From Methanoregula sp. (GTDB lineage Archaea > Halobacteriota > Methanomicrobia > Methanomicrobiales > Methanospirillaceae): a DNA stretch of 16,611 nt. Where the stretch lies: the NCBI RefSeq assembly GCF_002835825.1, contig NZ_PIZH01000006.1, positions 1-16,611 on the forward strand, in the 5' to 3' direction. The translations under genes were made by a program, and so were the position numbers. The first letter of the stretch is position 1. Each line of letters begins with the position of its first letter. The notes beneath the pieces are model-generated. The model searched no databases, was not told where the DNA came from, and saw only the letters and a program-made list of their open reading frames with translations. Below, one piece after another: positions 6,202-12,327 of the stretch.

Positions 6202-6230
6202 TCTTTTTTAAACTCCGAAACCGGAGAAAA
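6202..6230. terminator. Bidirectional convergent terminator
   Basis: T6 (6204-6209) follows the Yip1-like gene, then the hairpin CTCCG/CGGAG (6213-6217, 6222-6226) and an A4 run. The layout matches 54-101 and serves the genes ending at 6201 and 6282. Confidence 0.6.
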
Positions 6231-6281
6231 TCATTGCTTCGGGATGTGATGGGCGGGCGTTCATACATCCATTATAACCGG

Positions 6282-6755
6282 TTATCCGGTCGTGAATCCG
6301 TTCTCTGTAAGAATCCGGGAGATCCACGGCTCTGCCTCTGAATCGGAGCGCGGTCGCTCCTGTTCAATGATCTTCTCCCACAAAGACCGGAGTTCCGTGT
6401 TATCAGAATGCAGGGCAAGCGCCCCGGTCACGTACCCGAGAGACTTGCCTGAAGAATCAGAAATCCGCATGGCCACGCACCGGTAGAACTTGCACTGTGC
6501 CGGGCTGTCGCGGTGGATGGTGCAGCGCAGGAGATCCCCGTCCGGGCGGAGGAAGCGGCAGGCATGGGGATGCGTATCGGGAAACGAGTGATCCCTGAAT
6601 ATCTCACGCTTGTCCTCATCGATTTCGGCAGTGAAGGGCGTGCCGGTCGAGACCGATTCGCAGGCAAACGAGAACGGCCCGGTCTGCTCTTCGATCACGA
6701 TATAATCGCCCAGATACATGCAGCAGGTGCCGCACTGGCGGCAGGAGAAGGCCAT
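6282..6755 (-). CDS. YkgJ-family cysteine-cluster protein
   Basis: This 157-residue protein has the family motif CxxCxxCC near its N-terminus (C5, C8, C11, C12: CRQCGTCC), then C66, C78, C88 and C93 within CRFLRPDGDLLRCTIH and CKFYRC. Such proteins are thought to bind zinc or an iron-sulfur cluster; their biochemical role is not established. The C-terminal part (100-157) is helical and unassigned. ATG 6755 is chosen because the family usually begins just before the first Cys; the frame also extends upstream to 6848 with a basic segment that overlaps the neighbouring gene and is probably not translated. Stop TAA 6282-6284. Confidence 0.8.
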   Translation of the reverse strand: MAFSCRQCGTCCMYLGDYIVIEEQTGPFSFACESVSTGTPFTAEIDEDKREIFRDHSFPDTHPHACRFLRPDGDLLRCTIHRDSPAQCKFYRCVAMRISDSSGKSLGYVTGALALHSDNTELRSLWEKIIEQERPRSDSEAEPWISRILTENGFTTG

Positions 6756-6785
6756 GGGTATTACCTGATGTACAGTCAGGGAGGG

Positions 6786-6798
6786 CAGAGTAAAAAAG
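6786..6798 (-). terminator. Poly-T tract downstream of the 6817-7446 gene
   Basis: On the - strand it reads CCCTTTTTTAC, about 20 bases after the lipoprotein stop codon and about 35 bases before ATG 6755. It may also serve as the TATA-like element of the cysteine-cluster gene. Confidence 0.4.
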
Positions 6799-6816
6799 GG
6801 ATCGAAGCGTACCGGC

Positions 6817-7446
6817 TTACCGGATTTTTTCCGCAGCCGTTGTTGCAAGGGTTTTTAAGAGTTCATAATCCGTGCTGGTGCCGGTCAGTGCAATCTTCTC
6901 GTACACGTTCTTTTTTGTGAAGATCACGGTATAGGTAACGACAGGCACCATTCCGGAAGTGCTGACCTCCCGCCATGCAATGCTCCGGTCTCCCGTAGGC
7001 GGGAATGGTACCTGGTAATCCGTACGGCTGTCCTCTTCGGGAAGCAGTTTCTCTTTTTTCAGGGAGTATGCATCCCGTACGGTCTTTATGGGATACACCG
7101 CAATTTCCTGGGAAATGATCGTGATGTCATTCCGGTCTGTGTCCATGCGGTAGTAGGTGACCTCGTATCCCTGCTGCCAGCCCAGGTCGCGGAAGACCTG
7201 CCCTGCACCATCATAGGATGTGACCGTCCGGTCTTTCAGGCGATAGTCAGGGGGAAGGTCTTCCTTCTGGAGTGCCAGATCCGCAAGGGGAACTGTCACT
7301 ACCGGGCTATCGGGCGTTGGAGTGGGGACTGGTGATACCGGGAGCTGGACATAAGGAGGTTCAGATTCTTCGGCAATGCAACCTGCAGAAACAAGAAGGC
7401 AGAATATGCATGCCGGAAGAAGCCACAGCCCGGAAGGATATCCCAT
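6817..7446 (-). CDS. Secreted lipoprotein of unknown function
   Basis: This 209-residue protein has a signal peptide (7-22) and lipobox LVSAGC with C23. A Pro/Thr/Val spacer (about 28-52, including TPTPDSP) is followed by a mixed alpha/beta domain with LALQKEDLPPDYRLKDRTV, a Trp/Gly/Tyr turn GWQQGYEVTYYR, and a final TDYELLKTLATTAAEKI helix. I do not recognise the family with confidence. ATG 7446 is preferred over ATG 7458 because the TATA element at 7471-7480 is centred 29 bases upstream of it and only 17 from the other. It shares the 7447-7563 gap with a divergent + strand gene. Confidence 0.7.
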   Translation of the reverse strand: MGYPSGLWLLPACIFCLLVSAGCIAEESEPPYVQLPVSPVPTPTPDSPVVTVPLADLALQKEDLPPDYRLKDRTVTSYDGAGQVFRDLGWQQGYEVTYYRMDTDRNDITIISQEIAVYPIKTVRDAYSLKKEKLLPEEDSRTDYQVPFPPTGDRSIAWREVSTSGMVPVVTYTVIFTKKNVYEKIALTGTSTDYELLKTLATTAAEKIR

Positions 7447-7470
7447 AGCGTATACCATGGTGGAAGGGGT

Positions 7471-7480
7471 TTAAATTATA
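7471..7480 (-). promoter_or_regulatory. TATA box for the 6817-7446 lipoprotein
   Basis: TATAATTTAA on the - strand, centred about 29 bases before ATG 7446; this decides the start in favour of a leaderless transcript. Confidence 0.6.
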
Positions 7481-7563
7481 GGTGGATGCCCCGGGTTCTA
7501 TCCATCCGGACACAAGCGCTATTATCCCGGGCAGCAGAGAATCTTCCTTGGAGATGAAAACAC

Positions 7564-8013
7564 ATGCCTTCAGCCAGTATTGCCATGCTTGACAAAGATC
7601 GCCACATCCACATGGTCCCGGCAGAGCGGGTACTCATGATGAGTATTGAGCACTCAGCGGCAAGAAAAGTCGACAGCGAACGGTTCGAGATCGAGTGCCA
7701 TCTCAAGCTTTCCGTTGAATCGTTCCCTCATCCGCTCGAGGATGTTATCCGGTTCACATTTGCATCGACGGTTGTTCCCGACCAGAAGATGATGACCGAG
7801 ATAACCTTTGTCCAGAACCATATCGTGAAGTCCATCTTTGACAAGAACCTTGCCGGCGATATGACGGTCTGCGCTCCTGACGATCCCCGTTCCAGCGAGA
7901 TGGGTATTACCATCTCATCGGAAATCAAGGCACAGATGGCGGTATCAAAGCAGTTCCGTGAGGTCCTTATTCGGAACGGCGCCCTGCCGGAATCCGTTGT
8001 CTTCGTGCGGTAA
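7564..8013 (+). CDS. Protein of unknown function, 149 residues
   Basis: I do not recognise this protein. It is soluble, with no signal peptide or membrane segment, one Cys (residue 103), and mixed charge. Visible features are an N-terminal IAMLDKDRHIHMVPAERVLMMSIEH segment, a beta-rich middle (FEIECHLKLSVESFP, DVIRFTFASTVVP) and a C-terminal helix SEIKAQMAVSKQFREVLIRNG. GGAG (7550-7553) lies about 10 bases before ATG 7564, and a weak TATA-like CTATTATCC lies near 7519-7527. Codon use is like that of its neighbours, supporting a real gene. It is divergent from the lipoprotein gene and 115 bases ahead of the zinc-ribbon gene. Confidence 0.7.
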   Translation: MPSASIAMLDKDRHIHMVPAERVLMMSIEHSAARKVDSERFEIECHLKLSVESFPHPLEDVIRFTFASTVVPDQKMMTEITFVQNHIVKSIFDKNLAGDMTVCAPDDPRSSEMGITISSEIKAQMAVSKQFREVLIRNGALPESVVFVR

Positions 8014-8062
8014 CCGCCAGGGCCGGTTGCAGCGAAGCGTATACGCAAAAACGCGCATCCCG

Positions 8063-8070
8063 ATAAATAT
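8063..8070 (+). promoter_or_regulatory. TATA box for the zinc-ribbon gene
   Basis: ATAAATAT, with expected transcription start near 8092 and a leader of about 37 bases. GGCGTGAT (8118-8125) just before ATG 8129 can pair with the archaeal anti-Shine-Dalgarno sequence. Confidence 0.5.
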
Positions 8071-8128
8071 CTTTTTCCCGTGTCAGGTTGAACAACTATC
8101 AACCAGATACTATATCAGGCGTGATTAT

Positions 8129-9460
8129 ATGGGCGATCCAGATCTTTACCATGGTGAACAGGTCCTGTTGAGAACGCCGGGGGTTTACGTCAAGTCGATC
8201 CCGTTTGAGGGCATCCTCACCAACATGCGTATCCTTCTCGTGGACCGTGCGAAGAACATCCTCCCGACAAAGGAGGTCGCGTACGACATGATCATGGAGG
8301 CCGAGATCGGGGAGAATGCGATCGGTGAGGAGATCCTTACCCTTACCGTCCAGACCGCGACCGGAGAAAACCGCCAGATGATCCTGACCTTCCCGCAGCG
8401 GGAAGGCGGCAAAAGATCACGAGTGCGTGATGACTGGGTACGGATAATCCAGCAGGAGGTCTCCGCTGCGCGTGACGCTGTTGTGCGCGAAACGGTCACC
8501 GCCCCGCAGAATGTTTCGGTGAGGCGGAGTGCTCCGGCACGGGCGTATGAGAGCCCGGCTCAGGAAGATACCCCTGTTCCATCTTCTGATGACGTTGTGT
8601 ACTGCACGAAATGCGGGAACCCGGTCCTTTCAGATTCCGCGTTCTGCAACAAATGCGGCACTCCCATTGTCGCACCTGCCCCGCCGGCCCGGAAGGCTGC
8701 TCCTGCACGGCAGCAGGCACCTCCCCCGGTACGGGCGTCCGGCTTTGAAAAAACCATTCCCGGCGCCTCCATGGATTCCCTGCGGACGACATCGCCCCAG
8801 GCTGCCCGCCCTGCCATGCCCCAGCAGAAGCCGGCAAAGAAGGGATTTTTGTCCGGGCTTCTCGGAGGCGGGAAAAAGAAGCCCGCAACCCCCCGGCCTG
8901 CGGCTCCTGCCCCGGCACGGAAACCCCGGCGGAGTATGATGCCGGGAAAGAACGTCCTCATGGCGGGAGTCATCGTCCTTGCTCTCGTTGTCCTGCTTGC
9001 GGCAGGAGCCTTTGTCGTGTACCCGATGATCTCGTCCGGCTCCCCGGCTGAAGGTGAACCATCGTCTTCGGGTGAACCCTCTGCAACCGTTACATCGTCT
9101 GCCAGCACCGTAAGCACAACCCCATCAGGCCCGCTGTCCAACACGGGTGTTGCATCCATCACGGTCAAGGAAACCACTGCGCCCACGGTTCCCGTTTCCG
9201 GTGTCTGGGTATTGATCAGTTATATCGGCAGCTACAAAGGGACCTACGGGATGTCCTCCGATCTCCAGAACCTGGATAGTTCCGGTTCACGGCTCTTCGA
9301 GGTCGTGAATGCAACAGGGACGGTCCATGCTGATTTCGAGAAGAAGGACAGCTCGACAAAGCATGAACTCTCGGTTGCGATCTACAAGGATGGAACCCTG
9401 CTGAAAAGCGATGCAACGAAAGAATCGTACGGGAAAGTGAGCGTCTCAGCCAATACCTAA
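8129..9460 (+). CDS. Membrane-anchored zinc-ribbon protein with PH-like N-terminal domain
   Basis: This 443-residue protein combines several parts. Residues 5-110 form a PH-like beta domain (GEQVLLRTPGVYVKS, GILTNMRILLVDR). A zinc ribbon follows with CxxC pairs C159/C162 and C173/C176. Residues 180-270 are a Pro/Ala/Lys-rich, probably disordered linker. One transmembrane segment spans 275-299. An outside Ser/Thr linker (302-355) leads to a small beta domain at 357-440 (WVLISYIGSYKGTYG ... LFEVVNATGTVHADFEK). The N-terminal part should be cytoplasmic and the C-terminal domain external, so it may link an inside ligand or protein interaction to the surface; that role is inferred. ATG 8129 is chosen over the longer frame from 7958 because the latter overlaps the previous gene and the PH-like domain begins at 8129. 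Confidence 0.78.
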   Translation: MGDPDLYHGEQVLLRTPGVYVKSIPFEGILTNMRILLVDRAKNILPTKEVAYDMIMEAEIGENAIGEEILTLTVQTATGENRQMILTFPQREGGKRSRVRDDWVRIIQQEVSAARDAVVRETVTAPQNVSVRRSAPARAYESPAQEDTPVPSSDDVVYCTKCGNPVLSDSAFCNKCGTPIVAPAPPARKAAPARQQAPPPVRASGFEKTIPGASMDSLRTTSPQAARPAMPQQKPAKKGFLSGLLGGGKKKPATPRPAAPAPARKPRRSMMPGKNVLMAGVIVLALVVLLAAGAFVVYPMISSGSPAEGEPSSSGEPSATVTSSASTVSTTPSGPLSNTGVASITVKETTAPTVPVSGVWVLISYIGSYKGTYGMSSDLQNLDSSGSRLFEVVNATGTVHADFEKKDSSTKHELSVAIYKDGTLLKSDATKESYGKVSVSANT

Positions 9461-9539
9461 AAGTCAGGTGCGGTTCTTCCGGAAATGGCTTTGAGGAGAC
9501 ACTCTTTCCCTCATGGCCCTCTGCCGGGGCAGATACAAA

Positions 9540-9577
9540 GCCAGGGTGTGCAGTGGCCACCCCGGCACCCCGTTTTT
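9540..9577 (+). terminator. Hairpin and T-run after the zinc-ribbon gene
   Basis: GCCAGGGTG (9540-9548) pairs with CACCCCGGC (9558-9566) with one A-C mismatch and a 9-base loop, followed by TTTTT at 9573-9577. The rest of the 162-base gap holds only the TATA-like TTTTAT (9585-9590) of the next gene. Confidence 0.5.
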
Positions 9578-9622
9578 CCCAACCTTTTATCCTGCGGAGA
9601 TCAATACTAATGCGGTGATAGT

Positions 9623-10255
9623 ATGACAGCAACCGACCCGTTTCCCAGAAAAGTGCCCTTCAAACCTTCACCGGCATTTGTCCCGTGGTTTATCATCGAT
9701 TTTCTCCTCATTCTTGGGCTCATTGCCTGTTTCACGGTCCTCCCGATGTTCGTGGCAGCAGGCCCGGAGATTGATGTTCTCTTTCCTATGGCAGTCCTTG
9801 CCGGGCTCCTCTTCATCGTGGTCCTCTTCATTGTCTGGACCCGGCTCTATTACGCCACCATGGAATACGAGCTTCACGATGACGAACTGCGCTGGCGCAG
9901 GGGTGTCTGGTTCCGGACAACCGGCATTGTTCCCTACAACCGGATTACGAACCTTGACCTCCGGCAGGGCCCGGTGATGCGGTGGCTGGGGATCTCAACC
10001 ATCTCCGTCCAGACAGCAGGATATTCCGGCCAGGCTGTACCCGAGATCCGTATCGAGGCCATCGAACATGCCGAGGAGCTCCGGGAAATCCTGCGCGGGT
10101 ATGTCCGGGCGTGCAGCGGCCGAAGCGACGGGACGGGGACCGGCGCGAGTGTTCCCCCGGTTGCTGAATCTCCGGTTGCGACAACCGGCACAAGTATCCT
10201 GATCCTTGACGAACTCAGAAAGATCCGGATGCTGCTTGAGCAGCAAAAAAGATAA
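9623..10255 (+). CDS. Membrane protein with a bacterial-type PH domain (YdbS-like)
   Basis: This 210-residue protein has two transmembrane segments (about 22-45 and 52-74), then a bPH2-type domain at 78-158 with YATMEYELHDDELRWRRGVWFRTTGIVPYNRITNLDLRQGP, the most recognisable stretch of this family. A Gly/Thr/Ser linker (165-190) leads to a final amphipathic helix, SILILDELRKIRMLLEQQKR, that could mediate oligomerisation. The function of archaeal members is unknown. GGTGAT (9614-9619) just upstream is a strong Shine-Dalgarno-like match for ATG 9623. It ends five bases from the oppositely oriented DUF4349-like gene. Confidence 0.82.
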   Translation: MTATDPFPRKVPFKPSPAFVPWFIIDFLLILGLIACFTVLPMFVAAGPEIDVLFPMAVLAGLLFIVVLFIVWTRLYYATMEYELHDDELRWRRGVWFRTTGIVPYNRITNLDLRQGPVMRWLGISTISVQTAGYSGQAVPEIRIEAIEHAEELREILRGYVRACSGRSDGTGTGASVPPVAESPVATTGTSILILDELRKIRMLLEQQKR

Positions 10256-10273
10256 TAGTCTTATTTTTTCTCT
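10240..10273. terminator. Reciprocal poly-T terminators inside converging coding ends
   Basis: T6 on the + strand (10264-10269) lies inside the 3' end of the - strand gene, and A6 at 10246-10251, which is T6 on the - strand, lies inside the 3' end of the + strand gene. Each gene therefore appears to end on a signal within its neighbour's coding sequence. Confidence 0.5.
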
Positions 10274-11178
10274 TCGAGGGTCTGGGCAGCCGGACCTTTT
10301 TTGTTTTTCTGCCATGAGTAGATCCAGTAGCCTATCCCGCCGATGATGATAAGCGGGAGGAGCGTGAACACCAGAATGATCAGTGCATCGATCATTCCGA
10401 GGAACCCGGCAATACCTTCATTGATCGTTGATACGAAATTATGCCCTGCCTGCCCGCCAACCGGCTCAGGCTCCTGGAGATAGACCGTGATGGTTGAGAG
10501 ATCGATCCTGCTGTTGAGGTAATTCAGCCGGCCATTGAGCCGGTCGAGTTCGGTCTGCACCCGGTCGATCTGTTCCTGCACCTTGATGATGTCCTCGACA
10601 CGGGTGCTCTGTTTCATGATCGCGTTGTATTGAGCGAGCTGGTTCGTGTACGAAGCCTTCCGTGCCTCGAGATCGATATACTGCTCGGTTACGTCCTGCC
10701 CGCTTGTGGATATCGACTTGAGCGTGCCGAGGGCCTTTACCCCTTCAATAGCGGCATCGAACGATGCCTGGGGGACGCGGATGGTTACCGTTCCCGTCAG
10801 CTGGTTCTGGTAATTCTTCCGGATGTTTGTCGATGAGATGTATCCCCCATGGGACGTTGCAAGGGACTTGAGCGACTCCGCGGCTCCATTGACGTCCCTG
10901 ACCTCTACGGTGATGTCAGCAGTCTTGATGATCTTGGTCTCAACCGTGGCGGAATCCGCGCCGTAATACTCCGACGCCGATGCGGGCATGGGAGCTACGG
11001 CGACAGATCCGGCCATTTTCTGTGATGACTCACCCCATCCGTTATCATAGATCGCTTCAGTCCGCACGACATCCTGCGATGATGTATACCCGGAGGTACT
11101 GGCAGGGAGTCCTGTGCACCCTGCTGCAGCGACAAGGGCAATGCAGAAGATCAGGAGCACGATGGCTTTTGGGTTCAT
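10261..11178 (-). CDS. DUF4349-like lipoprotein with coiled coil and C-terminal membrane anchor
   Basis: This 305-residue protein has a signal peptide with lipobox VAAAGC (C21). A beta domain at about 80-165 contains IIKTADITVEVRDVNGAAESLKSLATSHGGYISSTNI and GTVTIRVPQASFDAAIEGVKALG. A coiled-coil hairpin follows (165-225, EARKASYTNQLAQYNAI ... QEQIDRVQTELDRLNGRLNYL), then a transmembrane helix (262-287) and a lysine-rich tail. This order matches the DUF4349 family; its function is not established. The lipid anchor and C-terminal helix suggest a double membrane attachment. ATG 11178 is preferred over ATG 11238 because it begins at the signal peptide and a TATA box is centred 26 bases upstream. 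Confidence 0.85.
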   Translation of the reverse strand: MNPKAIVLLIFCIALVAAAGCTGLPASTSGYTSSQDVVRTEAIYDNGWGESSQKMAGSVAVAPMPASASEYYGADSATVETKIIKTADITVEVRDVNGAAESLKSLATSHGGYISSTNIRKNYQNQLTGTVTIRVPQASFDAAIEGVKALGTLKSISTSGQDVTEQYIDLEARKASYTNQLAQYNAIMKQSTRVEDIIKVQEQIDRVQTELDRLNGRLNYLNSRIDLSTITVYLQEPEPVGGQAGHNFVSTINEGIAGFLGMIDALIILVFTLLPLIIIGGIGYWIYSWQKNKKGPAAQTLEEKK

Positions 11179-11198
11179 ACATAGTCCATCGCTGTCCG

Positions 11199-11209
11199 AT
11201 ATATAAAAA
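11199..11209 (-). promoter_or_regulatory. TATA box for the DUF4349-like gene
   Basis: TTTTTATATAT on the - strand, centred 26 bases before ATG 11178, implying a leaderless transcript. The divergent 292-base gap 11179-11470 also has a T8 run (11225-11232) and the promoter of the HEAT gene; I see no gene in it. Confidence 0.65.
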
Positions 11210-11432
11210 CACGTCGTATACTGCGATTTTTTTTGCACTCATGGGGACATTCTGCAACGGGCATTGGCAGATCTGTTGAAAAGAGAACATTGACCTGGCA
11301 ATCTCCCCCTCACCCGTCGATGAGGCTGGGAACCGCGATGGGTATCAACAATCCTCTGTCGTCTTTTTCTTTAGTTGCAGGAGTCCTCCCTGTACGCATC
11401 GTAATTCCCTGCATGCCACAGTATCATGGAAC

Positions 11433-11440
11433 TTTTTATA
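11433..11440 (+). promoter_or_regulatory. TATA box for the HEAT-repeat gene
   Basis: TTTTTATA is centred about 34 bases before ATG 11471, giving an expected leader of about 8 bases. Confidence 0.55.
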
Positions 11441-11470
11441 CTCCCACAGGCGATACTTCAATGAAGCTGT

Positions 11471-12088
11471 ATGACAAACGATCACCCCATGGAAGAAAAT
11501 GCACCAAAAAGACCGGAGAATGCCGGCCAGCTCGAAGCGCTGGGGCTTGAGGATCTGGCGCGGGAACTCCGCAACAACACCGATCCCCTTGTGCGGCAGT
11601 ATGCAGCCTACCTTCTTGGAAAGGCGCACAACCCGTGGGCCATCCAGCCGCTTATCGAGGCGCTTGCGGATTTTGACAAATCGGTCCGGGAGCAGGCAAC
11701 CCTTGCGCTTTCCCGGATTGGAAAGGCCGCAATCGAGCCCCTTACCGAAGTCATGAACGAGCCGAAGTGGCAGACGCGGTACCGCGCTGCCGAGGCACTT
11801 GGCAAAATTGCCGATGAGAATGCTGTAAAACCCCTTATCAATGCGCTGAAGGATAACCGTGACCATGTGCGGTACATGGCGGCGAAGGGTCTCAAGCACC
11901 TCGGGGACTCCGATGCAATCGAGCCCATGATCATCCTCCTCAAAGACGAGAACCCCTACGTGAAGATGATGGCTGTCCGTGCACTCAGTACTATCGGCGG
12001 ACCGAAAGCGGACGATGCGCTGAAGGCTGCACTGGCAGAGGAAAAAGACGAGAAAATCCGGGAAGCTATAACGGACGCGCTCCGGTAA
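11471..12088 (+). CDS. HEAT-repeat (PBS-lyase type) protein
   Basis: This 205-residue protein consists of about five tandem HEAT-like repeats of roughly 31 residues from about residue 38. Recurring units are VRQYAAYLLGKAHNPWAIQPLIEAL, VREQATLALSRIGKAAIEPLTEVM, TRYRAAEALGKIADENAVKPLINAL, VRYMAAKGLKHLGDSDAIEPMIILL and VKMMAVRALSTIGGPKADDALKAAL. Such alpha-solenoids are protein-interaction scaffolds; the phycobilin-lyase relatives give the family its name, but no lyase function is implied in a methanogen. No signal peptide or other domain is present. ATG 11489 (residue 7) is an alternative start. A hairpin and T-run follow the stop. Confidence 0.88.
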   Translation: MTNDHPMEENAPKRPENAGQLEALGLEDLARELRNNTDPLVRQYAAYLLGKAHNPWAIQPLIEALADFDKSVREQATLALSRIGKAAIEPLTEVMNEPKWQTRYRAAEALGKIADENAVKPLINALKDNRDHVRYMAAKGLKHLGDSDAIEPMIILLKDENPYVKMMAVRALSTIGGPKADDALKAALAEEKDEKIREAITDALR

Positions 12089-12110
12089 TCCTCCGGAATT
12101 CCCAAAAAAA

Positions 12111-12150
12111 CCGGTGTACGCACCACCGGAAATCAAAAAGATCTCTTTTT
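12111..12150 (+). terminator. Hairpin and T-run after the HEAT-repeat gene
   Basis: CCGGTG (12111-12116) and CACCGG (12124-12129) form a perfect 6-bp stem with a 7-base loop, followed after an A-rich spacer by TTTTTT near 12145-12150. Confidence 0.6.
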
Positions 12151-12260
12151 TATTGTCCGAAATGATATCAAAAAAGACCGGATCGCGACAGCGACCACAG
12201 GCTTTCCTGCGGGAATGTACTGCTTGGTCATGCCTTGAGATTTTGGCTCCTGGCCGCGAT

Positions 12261-12268
12261 ACTATTCT
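12261..12268 (+). promoter_or_regulatory. Weak TATA-like element for the kinase gene
   Basis: TACTATTC; a transcription start near 12291 would give a leader of about 37 bases containing GGAGG. The match is weak. Confidence 0.3.
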
Positions 12269-12327
12269 CACAGCATAAACGAGGATCGGACAGCTGCTGG
12301 AATACTTCCCGGAGGCGAGTGGCTGGT

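Noticed and set aside
6756..6848. N-terminal extension of the cysteine-cluster protein
   Set aside because: The 31 extra residues overlap the end of the neighbouring gene, read through its poly-T terminator, and precede the point where the family normally begins.
7958..8128. N-terminal extension of the zinc-ribbon protein
   Set aside because: It overlaps the preceding gene and runs through the TATA box; the PH-like domain begins at ATG 8129.
11345..12271. A 308-residue frame antisense to the HEAT-repeat gene
   Set aside because: The HEAT repeats on the + strand are unmistakable; the antisense frame has no motif and would cross the gene's promoter and terminator.
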